A stretch of 64,000 nucleotides of DNA from positions 70,061,430-70,125,429 of the forward strand of contig OZ023273.1 of assembly GCA_964007475.1 (NCBI GenBank). The letters run 5' to 3'. The notes beneath the pieces were generated by a model. It made no database searches and was not told where the DNA came from. It saw nothing but the letters and a program-made list of their open reading frames with translations. The position numbers and the translations under genes are program-made. Below, piece after piece: positions 23,801 to 34,077 of the stretch; position 1 is the first letter of the stretch, and each line of letters opens with the position of its first letter. This DNA is from Hybos culiciformis. Its lineage: Eukaryota; Arthropoda; Insecta; Diptera; Hybotidae.

Positions 23801-26800
23801 TAGAAACTAGAAATGTTATAGATCCTCTAAACATACCTATGACGTTAAAATTACAAACAGACTAATAGGTTAATAATTTGAGCGAAGCAATTTTTTGTTT
23901 TTTTATGACGAATTATCTAGAAATTTGGGCCAAATACGGTTTTTCAGAATATCACACTAAACTTAAAAAAAATTAAACTAATAATCAAAAACCATTTTTT
24001 GCTTATTTCAGCTTAACTATTAATATTTCATCAATAATGTAATCAATAATGTAGTGTTTCGTTAGACCTGTAAAAAGAATCGATTGTATATAAAAAGAAG
24101 TTTTTAAACGTACACGATGACGAATACATCTAATTCTTTTACCTATCTCTCTCTATCTCTTCCTCTCTCTCTCTCTCTCTAGTTGTTTCACACCCGTTTG
24201 CACAAAAAAAAATCCGCGAAGGGAATTTACTCATACTATTTCTTCAACTTTATTTGTTTCGAAATTTCAATAATCAAGATTTTGAAATATTAAAATTTTT
24301 TTTTTTTTATTTATATTTTTTGAAGAAACAATTCTTATTAACCAATCAAAAAATCTGAGTCCACCTCTGTGTGTGAAGAAAAAGTTATTTTCTTCTTTTT
24401 CATGCGGCTTCTCCTCAGTTTTTTTGAAAACTCGTTTTTTACTTATTTATACATTTGTGATTCACCCTTAAAAAAATTTAAGAATTTCAAATTCTGAATT
24501 TCAAATTACTAATGTATTTTGTTAGTGTGATTTAATGTCAAAAAAAAGTTTTCGGGTGAACACTTTTTTTCACTTTTTTTCATAAATTTCAAATATTAAT
24601 AACAAAGCTGCCAGAGTAGGATTTTCTTTCACTAAATTTAGAGGATTTTACTGGGGGTTGGACATTTGTCCGCGGGACATTTGTCCGCGATTTGTTTTTG
24701 TATCGCGGACATAAAAATGACATTTGTCCGCGGTTCAAAATGTCTTTTGTCCGCCGCGGACAAATGACATTTTCCAAAATGTCATTTGTCCGCGATAAAA
24801 ATTAATCGCGGACAAATGACATTTTGCAAAATGACATTTGTCCGCTAAAAATCTGAAAAATCAATCGCGGACAAATGACATTTTGCAAAATGACATTTGT
24901 CCGCTAAAAATTTAAAAAATCAATCGCGGACAAATGACATTTTGCAAAATGATATTTGTCCGCTAAAAATTAAAAAAAGCAATCGCGGATAAATGACATT
25001 TTTGAAAATGACATATGTCCGCTAAAAATTTGAGGCTAAAGTGCAGATGACGTGAACCAATCAGAATCGGCACAACGAGAGAGGGGGGTGGGGGGCGGCG
25101 GGCGGGCGGGTGGACTGGTGGTTGGTCAGTGGGATTTGCGGCGTCAGCCGCAAATCCCACTGACCAACCACCAGTCCACCCGCCCGCCCGCCGCCCCCCA
25201 CCCTCTCTCTTTAAGGGCCAAATCGGGCAAAAAAAAAAAAATTGCATATACAAAATGTATGAACAATTTGGGGGGACTCTACCCCTCTTCACTTTTCCAA
25301 GCTTCAGACGATTCTGAGTGGTTCACGTAATCTGCAGTATCTCCAAAATTGAAAAATCAATCGCGGACAAATGAAATTTTGCAAAATGACATTTGTCCGC
25401 TAAAAAAACTGAAAAATCAATCGCGGACAAATGACATTTTGCAAAATGACATTTGTCCGCTAAAAATTAAAAATTTCAATCGCGGACAAATGACATTTTG
25501 CAAAATGACATTTGTCCGCTAAAAATTCGAAAAATCAATCGCGGACAAATGACATTTTGCAAAATGACATTTGTCCGCGAAGTTTTCCATACAAATTTCA
25601 TCGCGGACAAATGTCCCGCGGACAAATGTCACGGCGCCGATTTTACTATATCGGGGCAAAAATTATGAACAAAAAATTATTGTACAAGGAAAATCTCAGG
25701 AAATTTTCGAATTTTTTTTTATGTGGCATGTTAGTTACAATTAGAATGACAGAACTTGAATTTCAAATTTTTTTTTTTGTTGTTGTGAATTTCAAATACA
25801 CGCTCTGAGGCGTGTATTTGAAATTCACAACAACAAAAAAAATTTGAAATTTTACACTAACAAAATACATTAGGAACTTGAAATTCTTAAATTTTTTTAA
25901 GGGTGAAGCACAATTATTAAATTTATAAATAAAATTGATGAGAATATCATGTACATATCGTACAACTTCTTATTAAGTTTTTGTTATTACGGTGCACATC
26001 ACATATATTAAACAAAAATATTTAAACATTTGATTTTGTTTGTCGAATTCGTTCGTAGCCTTCGCATTTATAACCTGAGTAGTTAATAAAATCAGGGTTA
26101 CCAACCTTTTCAAATGTTTCCCCCTAAAAAAATAAAATTTCCCCCTAAAAAACCCCTAAATTTTTTTTTATAGATATTATAACAGCTATACTTATGTACC
26201 TATGAGGATTTCAAATAGATGCTTGAAGAAAAATATATAACGCACATCGTAAATTATATAAATAATAAAATTATTTATTTATAATAAAATTAGCAAATAA
26301 GGTATCTTATGAAATGCAATCAAAAATATTAAAAATTGCATCTAAATCATCGTTTTTCAGATCATACATCATACCCCTAAAATAACCCCTGAAACAAATT
26401 ACCCCCTAAAAATCAAAAAAAAAAACAAAAAAAACCCCTAAATCTAGGGGGAAAACCCCTAAGTTGGTAACGCTGAATAAAATCAAAGCAACTATGTATT
26501 AATTTTTCTTTATAAAGAATGGGAACTTAAAAAAATTGAACTAAAGTTCGAAAAATATTTAAAACAAATTTAACCTAGTGTTTATACTAGATGGTTTCGA
26601 AATTAAAACTAAAACTATTTTTAAATGTATTTTTGTAGAAAAATTCAAAATATTGGCGTAAGTGCAGATGACGTGAACCACTCAGAATGGGCTGAAACTT
26701 GGTGGGGGGGTAGAGGCGGTGCCCAAACCCCTAAAACTGAAATCAGTTCTTGGGGCTCGGGCCCCGTTTCGGAGATAAGGCCACACAAAGTTTTCATACA

Positions 26801-29800
26801 TTTTTGTATGGAAAAATTTTTTTTTGTGCCCGATTTGCCCAATTTTTTGGAAAATGATAAAGGGGGTATTCCAGAACGAGAGGGAGGGGTGGGGGCGGCG
26901 GGCGGGCGGTCTGGTGGTTGGTCAGTGGGATTTGCGGCTGACGCCGCAAATCCCACTGACCAACCACCAGACCGCCCGCCCGCCGCTCCCCACCCCTCCC
27001 TCTCGTTCTGGGATGCCCCCTATACTCTCTACAAAAAAATGGGCCAACTCGAGCAAAAAAAAAAATTTCCCATACAAAATGTATGAAAACTTTGGGGGGC
27101 CCTATCTCCGAAACGGGGCCCGAGCCCCAAGAACTGATTTCAGTTTCGGAAGTTTGGGCACCGCCTCTACCCCCCCACCAAGTTTCAGCCCATTCTGAGT
27201 GGTTCACGTCATCTGCACTTTAGCCCAAATTTCGACGTCTAGATTAAAAATCTCTTTTTTTAATCGGACTAAAAAAGTAAAGAAAAATTTGTCAATTAAA
27301 TGTCGTAGATTTAATTTTAAAGTATTTTTACAATTTCAATTGAAGCAAAAATCTAATGAATATAAACATTTTTTGACTTTTTATTTTTTTCTTTTTTTTT
27401 TTTTCTTTTTTTTGAAAGAAATTAATCAAATATTTAATCAAGATTTTTAGTCCGGATTAAAACGAAAATTATTTTCTTTTATACAAATTCTAAGCACACA
27501 TTCAAAAATAATTTTAGTTTTAATCTTCGAAACCATCCAGTCTAAACCCCAAGATACCTACATGTAGTTATTTATTATGAAAAAAAGAAATTTTATTCCA
27601 ACTTTAATTGATTTCATATCTAATAATTTTTTTTTAATTTACTTAAAATAATAAATTATGCTTATTTAGAACAAGTTGGTTGTTAGACGCTTAAGGCGCC
27701 CGTTGTAAGGTGGGGCGGCATTATGTAACTTTGACAATCGACAATTTCAAACACGATCAATTTTTATGGACAATGAAAATTATGCTTCACGTATCTAATC
27801 ATCATCGTAATTTTGAAATAAAAAGGTAGTAAAACTCAATAACAATCTTGAAAGGATAACTAGTTTATAAAGTAAACCTTGATTTATAAACTATTTCTAA
27901 AATTTGTAGAGGAAAAGAGAAGAATTATGTATCTACTTTTCTAAAATTTTGTAGTCAATTGTCGAGAAAAAAAATTTGCTTCCTATAACTTAAATTATCG
28001 TGAATTGTCTATCAAAATAAAACGCAGCTATTTTTTGGTCGTCTCTATAGTAAATGAACATCGATTTGGCTGAAATTTGGGGAGGAGGTAGATGCGATGA
28101 CTAAACCTCGAAATCCAAGAGGATTTTTTCAGGAAACCCTGAAAAATCTGAAAAATCAATCGCGGACAAATGACATTTTGCAAAATGACATTTGTCCGCT
28201 AAAAATTTAAAAAATCAATCGCGGACAAATGACATTTTGCAAAATGATATTTGTCCGCTAAAAATTAAAAAAAGCAATCGCGGATAAATGACATTTTTGA
28301 AAATGACATATGTCCGCTAAAAATTTGAGGCTAAAGTGCAGATGACGTGAACCAATCAGAATCGGCACAACGAGAGAGGGGGGTGGGGGGCGGCGGGCGG
28401 GCGGGTGGACTGGTGGTTGGTCAGTGGGATTTGCGGCGTCAGCCGCAAATCCCACTGACCAACCACCAGTCCACCCGCCCGCCCGCCGCCCCCCACCCTC
28501 TCTCTTTAAGGGCCAAATCGGGCAAAAAAAAAAAAATTGCATATACAAAATGTATGAACAATTTGGGGGGACTCTACCCCTCTTCACTTTTCCAAGCTTC
28601 AGACGATTCTGAGTGGTTCACGTAATCTGCAGTATCTCCAAAATTGAAAAATCAATCGCGGACAAATGAAATTTTGCAAAATGACATTTGTCCGCTAAAA
28701 AAACTGAAAAATCAATCGCGGACAAATGACATTTTGCAAAATGACATTTGTCCGCTAAAAATTAAAAATTTCAATCGCGGACAAATGACATTTTGCAAAA
28801 TGACATTTGTCCGCTAAAAATTCGAAAAATCAATCGCGGACAAATGACATTTTGCAAAATGACATTTGTCCGCTAAAGTTAGAAAATTCAATCGCGGACA
28901 AATGTCATTTTGCAAAATGTCATTTGTCCGCTAATTTTGGGACATTTGTCCGCGGCGGACAAATGTCATTTTACAATCGCGGACAAATGACATTTTGCAA
29001 AATGACATTTGTCCGCGAAGTTTTCCATACAAATTTCATCGCGGACAAATGTCCCGCGGACAAATGTCACGGCGCCGATTTTACTATATCGGGGCAAAAA
29101 TTATGAACAAAAAATTATTGTACAAGGAAAATCTCAGGAAATTTTCGAATTTTTTTTTATGTGGCATGTTAGTTACAATTAGAATGACAGAACTTGAATT
29201 TCAAATTTTTTTTTTTGTTGTTGTGAATTTCAAATACACGCTCTGAGGCGTGTATTTGAAATTCACAACAACAAAAAAAATTTGAAATTTTACACTAACA
29301 AAATACATTAGGAACTTGAAATTCTTAAATTTTTTTAAGGGTGAAGCACAATTATTAAATTTATAAATAAAATTGATGAGAATATCATGTACATATCGTA
29401 CAACTTCTTATTAAGTTTTTGTTATTACGGTGCACATCACATATATTAAACAAAAATATTTAAACATTTGATTTTGTTTGTCGAATTCGTTCGTAGCCTT
29501 CGCATTTATAACCTGAGTAGTTAATAAAATCAGGGTTACCAACCTTTTCAAATGTTTCCCCCTAAAAAAATAAAATTTCCCCCTAAAAAACCCCTAAATT
29601 TTTTTTTATAGATATTATAACAGCTATACTTATGTACCTATGAGGATTTCAAATAGATGCTTGAAGAAAAATATATAACGCACATCGTAAATTATATAAA
29701 TAATAAAATTATTTATTTATAATAAAATTAGCAAATAAGGTATCTTATGAAATGCAATCAAAAATATTAAAAATTGCATCTAAATCATCGTTTTTCAGAT

Positions 29801-32687
29801 CATACATCATACCCCTAAAATAACCCCTGAAACAAATTACCCCCTAAAAATCAAAAAAAAAAACAAAAAAAACCCCTAAATCTAGGGGGAAAACCCCTAA
29901 GTTGGTAACGCTGAATAAAATCAAAGCAACTATGTATTAATTTTTCTTTATAAAGAATGGGAACTTAAAAAAATTGAACTAAAGTTCGAAAAATATTTAA
30001 AACAAATTTAACCTAGTGTTTATACTAGATGGTTTCGAAATTAAAACTAAAACTATTTTTAAATGTATTTTTGTAGAAAAATTCAAAATATTGGCGTAAG
30101 TGCAGATGACGTGAACCACTCAGAATGGGCTGAAACTTGGTGGGGGGGTAGAGGCGGTGCCCAAACCCCTAAAACTGAAATCAGTTCTTGGGGCTCGGGC
30201 CCCGTTTCGGAGATAAGGCCCCACAAAGTTTTCATACATTTTTGTATGGAAAAATTTTTTTTTGTGCCCGATTTGCCCAATTTTTTGGAAAATGATAAAG
30301 GGGGTATTCCAGAACGAGAGGGAGGGGTGGGGGCGGCGGGCGGGCGGTCTGGTGGTTGGTCAGTGGGATTTGCGGCTGACGCCGCAAATCCCACTGACCA
30401 ACCACCAGACCGCCCGCCCGCCGCTCCCCACCCCTCCCTCTCGTTCTGGGATGCCCCCTATACTCTCTACAAAAAAATGGGCCAACTCGAGCAAAAAAAA
30501 AAATTTCCCATACAAAATGTATGAAAACTTTGGGGGGCCCTATCTCCGAAACGGGGCCCGAGCCCCAAGAACTGATTTCAGTTTCGGAAGTTTGGGCACC
30601 GCCTCTACCCCCCCACCAAGTTTCAGCCCATTCTGAGTGGTTCACGTCATCTGCACTTTAGCCCAAATTTCGACGTCTAGATTAAAAATCTCTTTTTTTA
30701 ATCGGACTAAAAAAGTAAAGAAAAATTTGTCAATTAAATGTCGTAGATTTAATTTTAAAGTATTTTTACAATTTCAATTGAAGCAAAAATCTAATGAATA
30801 TAAACATTTTTTGACTTTTTATTTTTTTCTTTTTTTTTTTTTCTTTTTTTTGAAAGAAATTAATCAAATATTTAATCAAGATTTTTAGTCCGGATTAAAA
30901 CGAAAATTATTTTCTTTTATACAAATTCTAAGCACACATTCAAAAATAATTTTAGTTTTAATCTTCGAAACCATCCAGTCTAAACCCCAAGATACCTACA
31001 TGTAGTTATTTATTATGAAAAAAAGAAATTTTATTCCAACTTTAATTGATTTCATATCTAATAATTTTTTTTTAATTTACTTAAAATAATAAATTATGCT
31101 TATTTAGAACAAGTTGGTTGTTAGACGCTTAAGGCGCCCGTTGTAAGGTGGGGCGGCATTATGTAACTTTGACAATCGACAATTTCAAACACGATCAATT
31201 TTTATGGACAATGAAAATTATGCTTCACGTATCTAATCATCATCGTAATTTTGAAATAAAAAGGTAGTAAAACTCAATAACAATCTTGAAAGGATAACTA
31301 GTTTATAAAGTAAACCTTGATTTATAAACTATTTCTAAAATTTGTAGAGGAAAAGAGAAGAATTATGTATCTACTTTTCTAAAATTTTGTAGTCAATTGT
31401 CGAGAAAAAAAATTTGCTTCCTATAACTTAAATTATCGTGAATTGTCTATCAAAATAAAACGCAGCTATTTTTTGGTCGTCTCTATAGTAAATGAACATC
31501 GATTTGGCTGAAATTTGGGGAGGAGGTAGATGCGATGACTAAACCTCGAAATCCAAGAGGATTTTTTCAGGAAACCCTCCGTTCCGGAAATATGGCCCCT
31601 AAAGTTTTCATACATACCGAATAAGATTGTTCCGAAAAAAATTGTTTGGATTTGACATTCGGGGCACCTCATCTACCCCTCTCCAAAAATAGGGCAAATA
31701 GGAGCAAAAAAAAATTTCCTGTATATGAAACATATGAAAAATTTGGTGGGTCATATTTCCGAAACGGGGGGTTTCGTGGAAAAATCCTGTTGGATTTCGA
31801 GGTTTAGTCATCGCATCTATTTCCTCCCCAAATTTCAGCCAAATCGACGTTCATTTACTATAGAGACGACCAAAAAATAGCTGTCGTTTTATTTTGATAG
31901 ACAATTCACGATAATTTAAGTTATAGGAAGCAAATTTTTTTTATCGACAATTGACTACAAAATTTTAGAAAAGTCGGTACATAATTCTTCGCTTTTCCTC
32001 TACAAATTTTACAAATATTTTATAAATTAAGGTTTACTTTATAAACTAGTTATCCTTTCAAGATATTTATTGAGTTTTACTACCTTTTTATTTCAAAATG
32101 ACGATGATGATTAGATACGTGAAGCATAATTTTCATTGTCCATAGAAATTGATCGTTTTTGAAATTGTCGATTGTCACAAAGACTACAAAGTTACATAAT
32201 TCCACCCCAGCTTTTAAAATTACATGAAGCAAAAAGTCGACAATTGTTAAATTTTGTGACAATTGTCGACTGTCGACCGGTGACAATTGTTATATGATTG
32301 CACCCCTGATGAACATGCAAATTGTTTTTAATCAATAACCTCTTCATAAACTATATTACGCGTCAATTGCCGCTGGTCAGTAATTTTGAGACGCATAAAA
32401 AAAATGCAAATAAAAAAAAAACAACAAAACAAAAATTGCGTTAATGAATCAGCCAGTCGTTCAGTCAGTGATGAGTGTAAATATATTTAAAAAAAAATAT
32501 TTCTCTTCTTAATGTTTTTAAAAATATTTTTACCGTTTTTAAAAACTTTTATTTTAATAAGATAACTTATGCAATTGTTACATAAAAATTACAAAATTAA
32601 TTCAAATAAGAGAAACTTTCTTTTTTATTATGTATTAAAAAATTAATACTTACTATTACTACTATTGCTTTCTTTTGATTGCTCCAT
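17892..32687 (-). CDS. SV2-like major facilitator transporter, eleven exons
   Basis: Minus-strand exons are 32654-32687 (inferred), 22586-22795, 22320-22482, 22067-22248, 21802-21986, 21478-21683, 21230-21407, 20752-20863, 18938-19097, 18631-18758 and 17892-17947. They total 1614 nt, giving 537 residues. It belongs to the synaptic vesicle glycoprotein 2 / organic-ion branch of the MFS, with about twelve hydrophobic segments. Diagnostic pieces are ITYAGMITSALIWGFLGD followed by TIGRKK (MFS motif A after TM2), KYFGGFLACGPFAVLMSYLSE, and FLPESPKFL before a large cytoplasmic loop. The second half has VGLCGFGGYLVASSLIRKIG and ends FFLPETHKNALK. A loop rich in Ser/Asn and Cys (SSNNVTGSTNLCLMLDYG) between TM7 and TM8 resembles the luminal loop of SV2. 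Exons 2-11 are firm. Exon 1 is inferred because its phase fits exactly. The substrate is unknown. Confidence 0.88.
19709..19880 (-). repeat. Possible reverse-oriented Helitron 3' end
   Basis: Read on the minus strand, the sequence ends CCGTAGTGCAGTACGGG...CTAG followed by T. This resembles the 3' end of the Helitron at 6370-7119. The other end was not found and the element is probably truncated. It lies in intron 8 of the SV2-like gene. Confidence 0.35.
19895..20712. mobile_element. Inverted-repeat element with a palindrome array (GTACCAGTATACTGGTAC)
   Basis: Both flanks carry ACCCGGGTAA-type motifs in opposite orientation (about 19940-19975 and 20635-20712). The interior contains at least three exact copies of the 20-bp palindrome AGTACCAGTATACTGGTACT at 20159-20178, 20234-20253 and 20306-20325, spaced 72-75 bp, with decayed units up to about 20480. 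Open frames on both strands are a by-product of the repeats. The exact ends and the target duplication are not resolved. It lies in intron 8 of the SV2-like gene. Confidence 0.6.
22800..24437. other. Intron 1 of the SV2-like gene, left unique part
   Basis: AT-rich, no ORF or recognised element. A (TC)n microsatellite occurs at about 24140-24181. Confidence 0.5.
24653..25638. mobile_element. Foldback-like transposon made of tandem palindromes, copy 1
   Basis: The ends GACATTTGTCCGCGGGACAT and complement are inverted, with GGGGGTT at the left tip and GGCGCC at the right tip. The flanks share GATTTTACT at 24644-24652 and 25639-25647. Inside are about nine units of a near-perfect 38-bp palindrome, GCGGACAAATG[A/T]CATTTT then GCAAAATG[A/T]CATTTGTCCGC, separated by short AT-rich linkers at a period near 57-60 bp. 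A GC-rich hairpin element is nested at about 25032-25345. Tandem subrepeats in the arms plus an 8-9 bp duplication recall Foldback/Mutator-type elements. No protein is encoded. Confidence 0.75.
25032..25345. mobile_element. GC-rich hairpin MITE nested in the palindrome array
   Basis: AAGTGCAGATGACGTGAACCA (near 25038) is mirrored by TGGTTCACGTAATCTGCAG at 25318-25336. The centre is a near-perfect GC-rich palindrome with arms of about 60 nt (about 25083-25142 and 25147-25206) around a 4-nt loop near 25145. Arms contain GGCGGGCGGGCGGGTGGAC and GGATTTGCGGC. It shares end and centre sequences with the larger foldback at 26578-27548. Mirrored open frames on both strands are artefacts. Confidence 0.7.
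26093..26475. mobile_element. hAT-type MITE rich in CCCCTAAA, copy in unit A
   Basis: The ends CAGGGTTACCAAC (26093) and GTTGGTAACGCTG (to 26475) are inverted. The flanks carry an exact 8-bp duplication AATAAAAT at 26085-26092 and 26476-26483. The interior has repeated CCCCCTAAAA/CCCCTAAA runs near both ends. These look telomere-like but are interspersed rather than a tandem telomeric array. Non-coding. Confidence 0.85.
26578..27548. mobile_element. Foldback element with GC-rich centre, copy in unit A
   Basis: Inverted repeat over nearly its whole length. The outer arms are TAGATGGTTTCGAAATTAAAA (26588) and the near complement ending CGAAACCATCCAGTC. Middle arms carry GTGCAGATGACGTGAACCAC, GGTAGAGGCGGTGCCCAAAC and GGCTCGGGCCCCGTTTCGGA, mirrored around 27030-27215. 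The centre (about 26880-27005) is a near-perfect GC hairpin around GGCTGACGCC. Transcribed RNA would fold into a long hairpin. Frames on both strands are repeat artefacts. Confidence 0.75.
28142..29076. mobile_element. Palindrome-array transposon, copy 2 (left-truncated by the duplication)
   Basis: It holds the same 38-bp palindromic units and the same nested GC-rich hairpin (centre near 28440). The right tip GGCGCC is at 29076, followed by GATTTTACT as in copy 1. It is longer than the matching part of copy 1 by about 143 bp. The left end was never duplicated. Confidence 0.75.
29531..29913. mobile_element. hAT-type MITE rich in CCCCTAAA, copy in unit B
   Basis: Duplicate of 26093-26475 by the tandem duplication (shift 3438), with the same ends and the same AATAAAAT flanks. 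It is not an independent insertion. Confidence 0.85.
30016..30986. mobile_element. Foldback element with GC-rich centre, copy in unit B
   Basis: Duplicate of 26578-27548 by the tandem duplication (shift 3438); one base difference was noticed at 30221. It has the same inverted arms and the same central hairpin at about 30318-30443. Confidence 0.75.
31148..32206. mobile_element. Long inverted repeat (about 470-485 nt arms, about 105 nt loop)
   Basis: The left arm 31148-31616 runs from TGGGGCGGCATTATGTAAC to TTTTCATACAT. The right arm 31722-32206 is its imperfect complement, ending GTTACATAATTCCACCCCA. The arms include CGATTTGGCTGAAATTTGGG and ATCGACGTTCATTTACTATAG, which match after inversion with scattered changes. 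Unit A of the tandem duplication has only the left arm (about 27710-28140). Non-coding foldback-type element. Confidence 0.75.
32654..32687 (-). other. Inferred first coding exon of the SV2-like gene
   Basis: Reading the minus strand, ATG begins the 11 codons MEQSKESNSSN plus one base, followed by a good donor GTAAGT. The extra base joins in phase with the exon ending at 22795 to give NQKNEPADFEKAIGECGFG. The start codon, donor and phase all fit. The exon is short, so chance cannot be ruled out. If right, the intron is about 9.86 kb and contains the whole palindrome and foldback cluster. Confidence 0.5.
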
Positions 32688-34029
32688 ATCGAAACTTCTA
32701 TATTTATATATTTTTATTAAAGCAAGTATTGGAATATTTGTTATTCATTTATTATTAATTTTAAATTTTAAATGTATTTTAAAAATTTAAATTTTCTATT
32801 TAACAAAAATTTGAACTTTGCGACGAGATCATTCGAAATAAATAAGTACTGCACATTTTCGGCTACCGTTGAAATCAAACTAAATTTCAAATTAATATAA
32901 ACTGAAAATTTAACTAATTAATCTGTTTTTATTTTCTGATGAAATTTAATATTATGTATTTATTTTTTTAATATGTCATTTTTCTAGTACATACATATAA
33001 TATACACATATTGGATCATATAAATAAATACACCAAAAGAAAATATTACTTTATGTTATGCTATATTGCTAGCCAATTGGATTAAAGGAAAAAACTGTAA
33101 TTGATTGAAATCAAAATACTTCTACAACATTACAGTATGAGAAGAAAGTTCTTCAAATAGATTAACGTAATACAATTTGTCAATGATTTTTTTTTTACAA
33201 ACATTTTATCGATATTTTAGTATTAATTTAATTTAGGAAAAGTGATTTTTTTCCTAATTAGTGTGAAAATGTAAATATTTCAACACTAAAATTTAAAAAA
33301 TAATACCAACAACTTACACGTATTCACAAAACTTTTTTTTTTCAAACTAAAACATAAAACTTGATTTTTTTTTTTGTAATTTATAAAATAATTATTAAAT
33401 ATTAAAAATCTCAAAATTTAATAGATCTTCCAAACTCTAGTAGAAAAAATTATGCGTGCAATGCGTGCATTTTAGGAAAACAATTTTCTCCGTACACGGA
33501 CTAATCCTAATACGGAAAACCTACCTTCTTGCACAAATAGATGTATTAAATCTTTAAATTGACATATAGAAACTATTTTATTTTTTATTGTTCAAGTGAC
33601 AGTTTTAAACGTAGTAATTTTTTTTTCTGGGTGTATAACGCAATAACTAATTATTTCAGTTAGATTTAAGAAGTCTAATCTAAACTTAGGTAAAAAATTA
33701 TATATGTACTGCAATTAAAAAATTAAATATTATTTTAAATGAATAAAAATATTTAAATATTTGTTTTCTTTTTAAGATAAAATTAAAAAGCTTACAATTA
33801 AGTATGAATTTTAGTTTTGGTAGGCTTTAAGTTTGAAACGTGCAAATATTTATAAAATGAGCGAATAATATAAGCGATTATAACAAATTTCAAATTATCA
33901 TGAGATATTGGCCTCTATAATTGAGTTTTGTTTTAGATTTTGTGTAAAAAAGACAAGAAAAAAAAAATTAATAATTATTTCAAAATAATCAAAATGACAT
34001 TACATAATTGGAGTTGAATTTATCTATAT

Positions 34030-34077
<48 letters not shown>

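Larger units (their letters stand above)
24438..25933. mobile_element. Long-inverted-repeat element, host of the palindrome-array insertion
   Basis: The left arm (TTCACCCTTAAAAAAATTTA from about 24461, and outward to 24438) is inverted at the right arm (TTTTTTAAGGGTGAA to about 25933). A block AATGTATTTTGTTAGTGT also appears inverted in both arms. A second internal palindrome, centred near 25806, has arms of about 42 nt containing GAATTTCAAATACACGC and its complement. The palindrome-array element (24653-25638) is inserted into it. Its right half is repeated at about 29077-29371 by the tandem duplication. Confidence 0.6.
24847..28141. repeat. Direct tandem duplication, unit A (about 3.3 kb)
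   Basis: This unit is repeated at 28142-31578. The shift is 3295 bp at the left and 3438 bp after the array, because unit B has about 143 bp more palindrome array. The two units are almost identical; one substitution was noticed (A at 26783, C at 30221). The junction at 28140/28142 joins GGAAACCCT to AAAAATCTG in the middle of an array linker. It lies entirely in the inferred intron 1 of the SV2-like gene. Confidence 0.9.
28142..31578. repeat. Direct tandem duplication, unit B (about 3.4 kb)
   Basis: Second copy of 24847-28141. It starts inside the palindrome array, so the left end of the transposon is missing here. It has about two additional array units near 28876-29018. After 31578 the sequence runs on into the loop and right arm of the long inverted repeat at 31148-32206, which unit A lacks. 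Unit B therefore joins to the older flanking sequence. Confidence 0.9.

Noticed and set aside
24963..25330. Overlapping open frames on both strands (Pro/Arg/Gly-rich), also at 26625-27207, 28258-28625 and 30063-30645
   Set aside because: They mirror each other because the DNA is a palindrome, they are repeated with the element, and they match no protein motif.
24756..25578. CRISPR-like regular repeats
   Set aside because: The repeats are palindromic, the spacers are AT-rich linkers with no diversity, and the setting is a eukaryotic intron with transposon ends.
26100..26470. Telomere-like CCCCTAAA runs
   Set aside because: They are interspersed inside a hAT-type MITE with an 8-bp target duplication and are not a tandem telomeric array.
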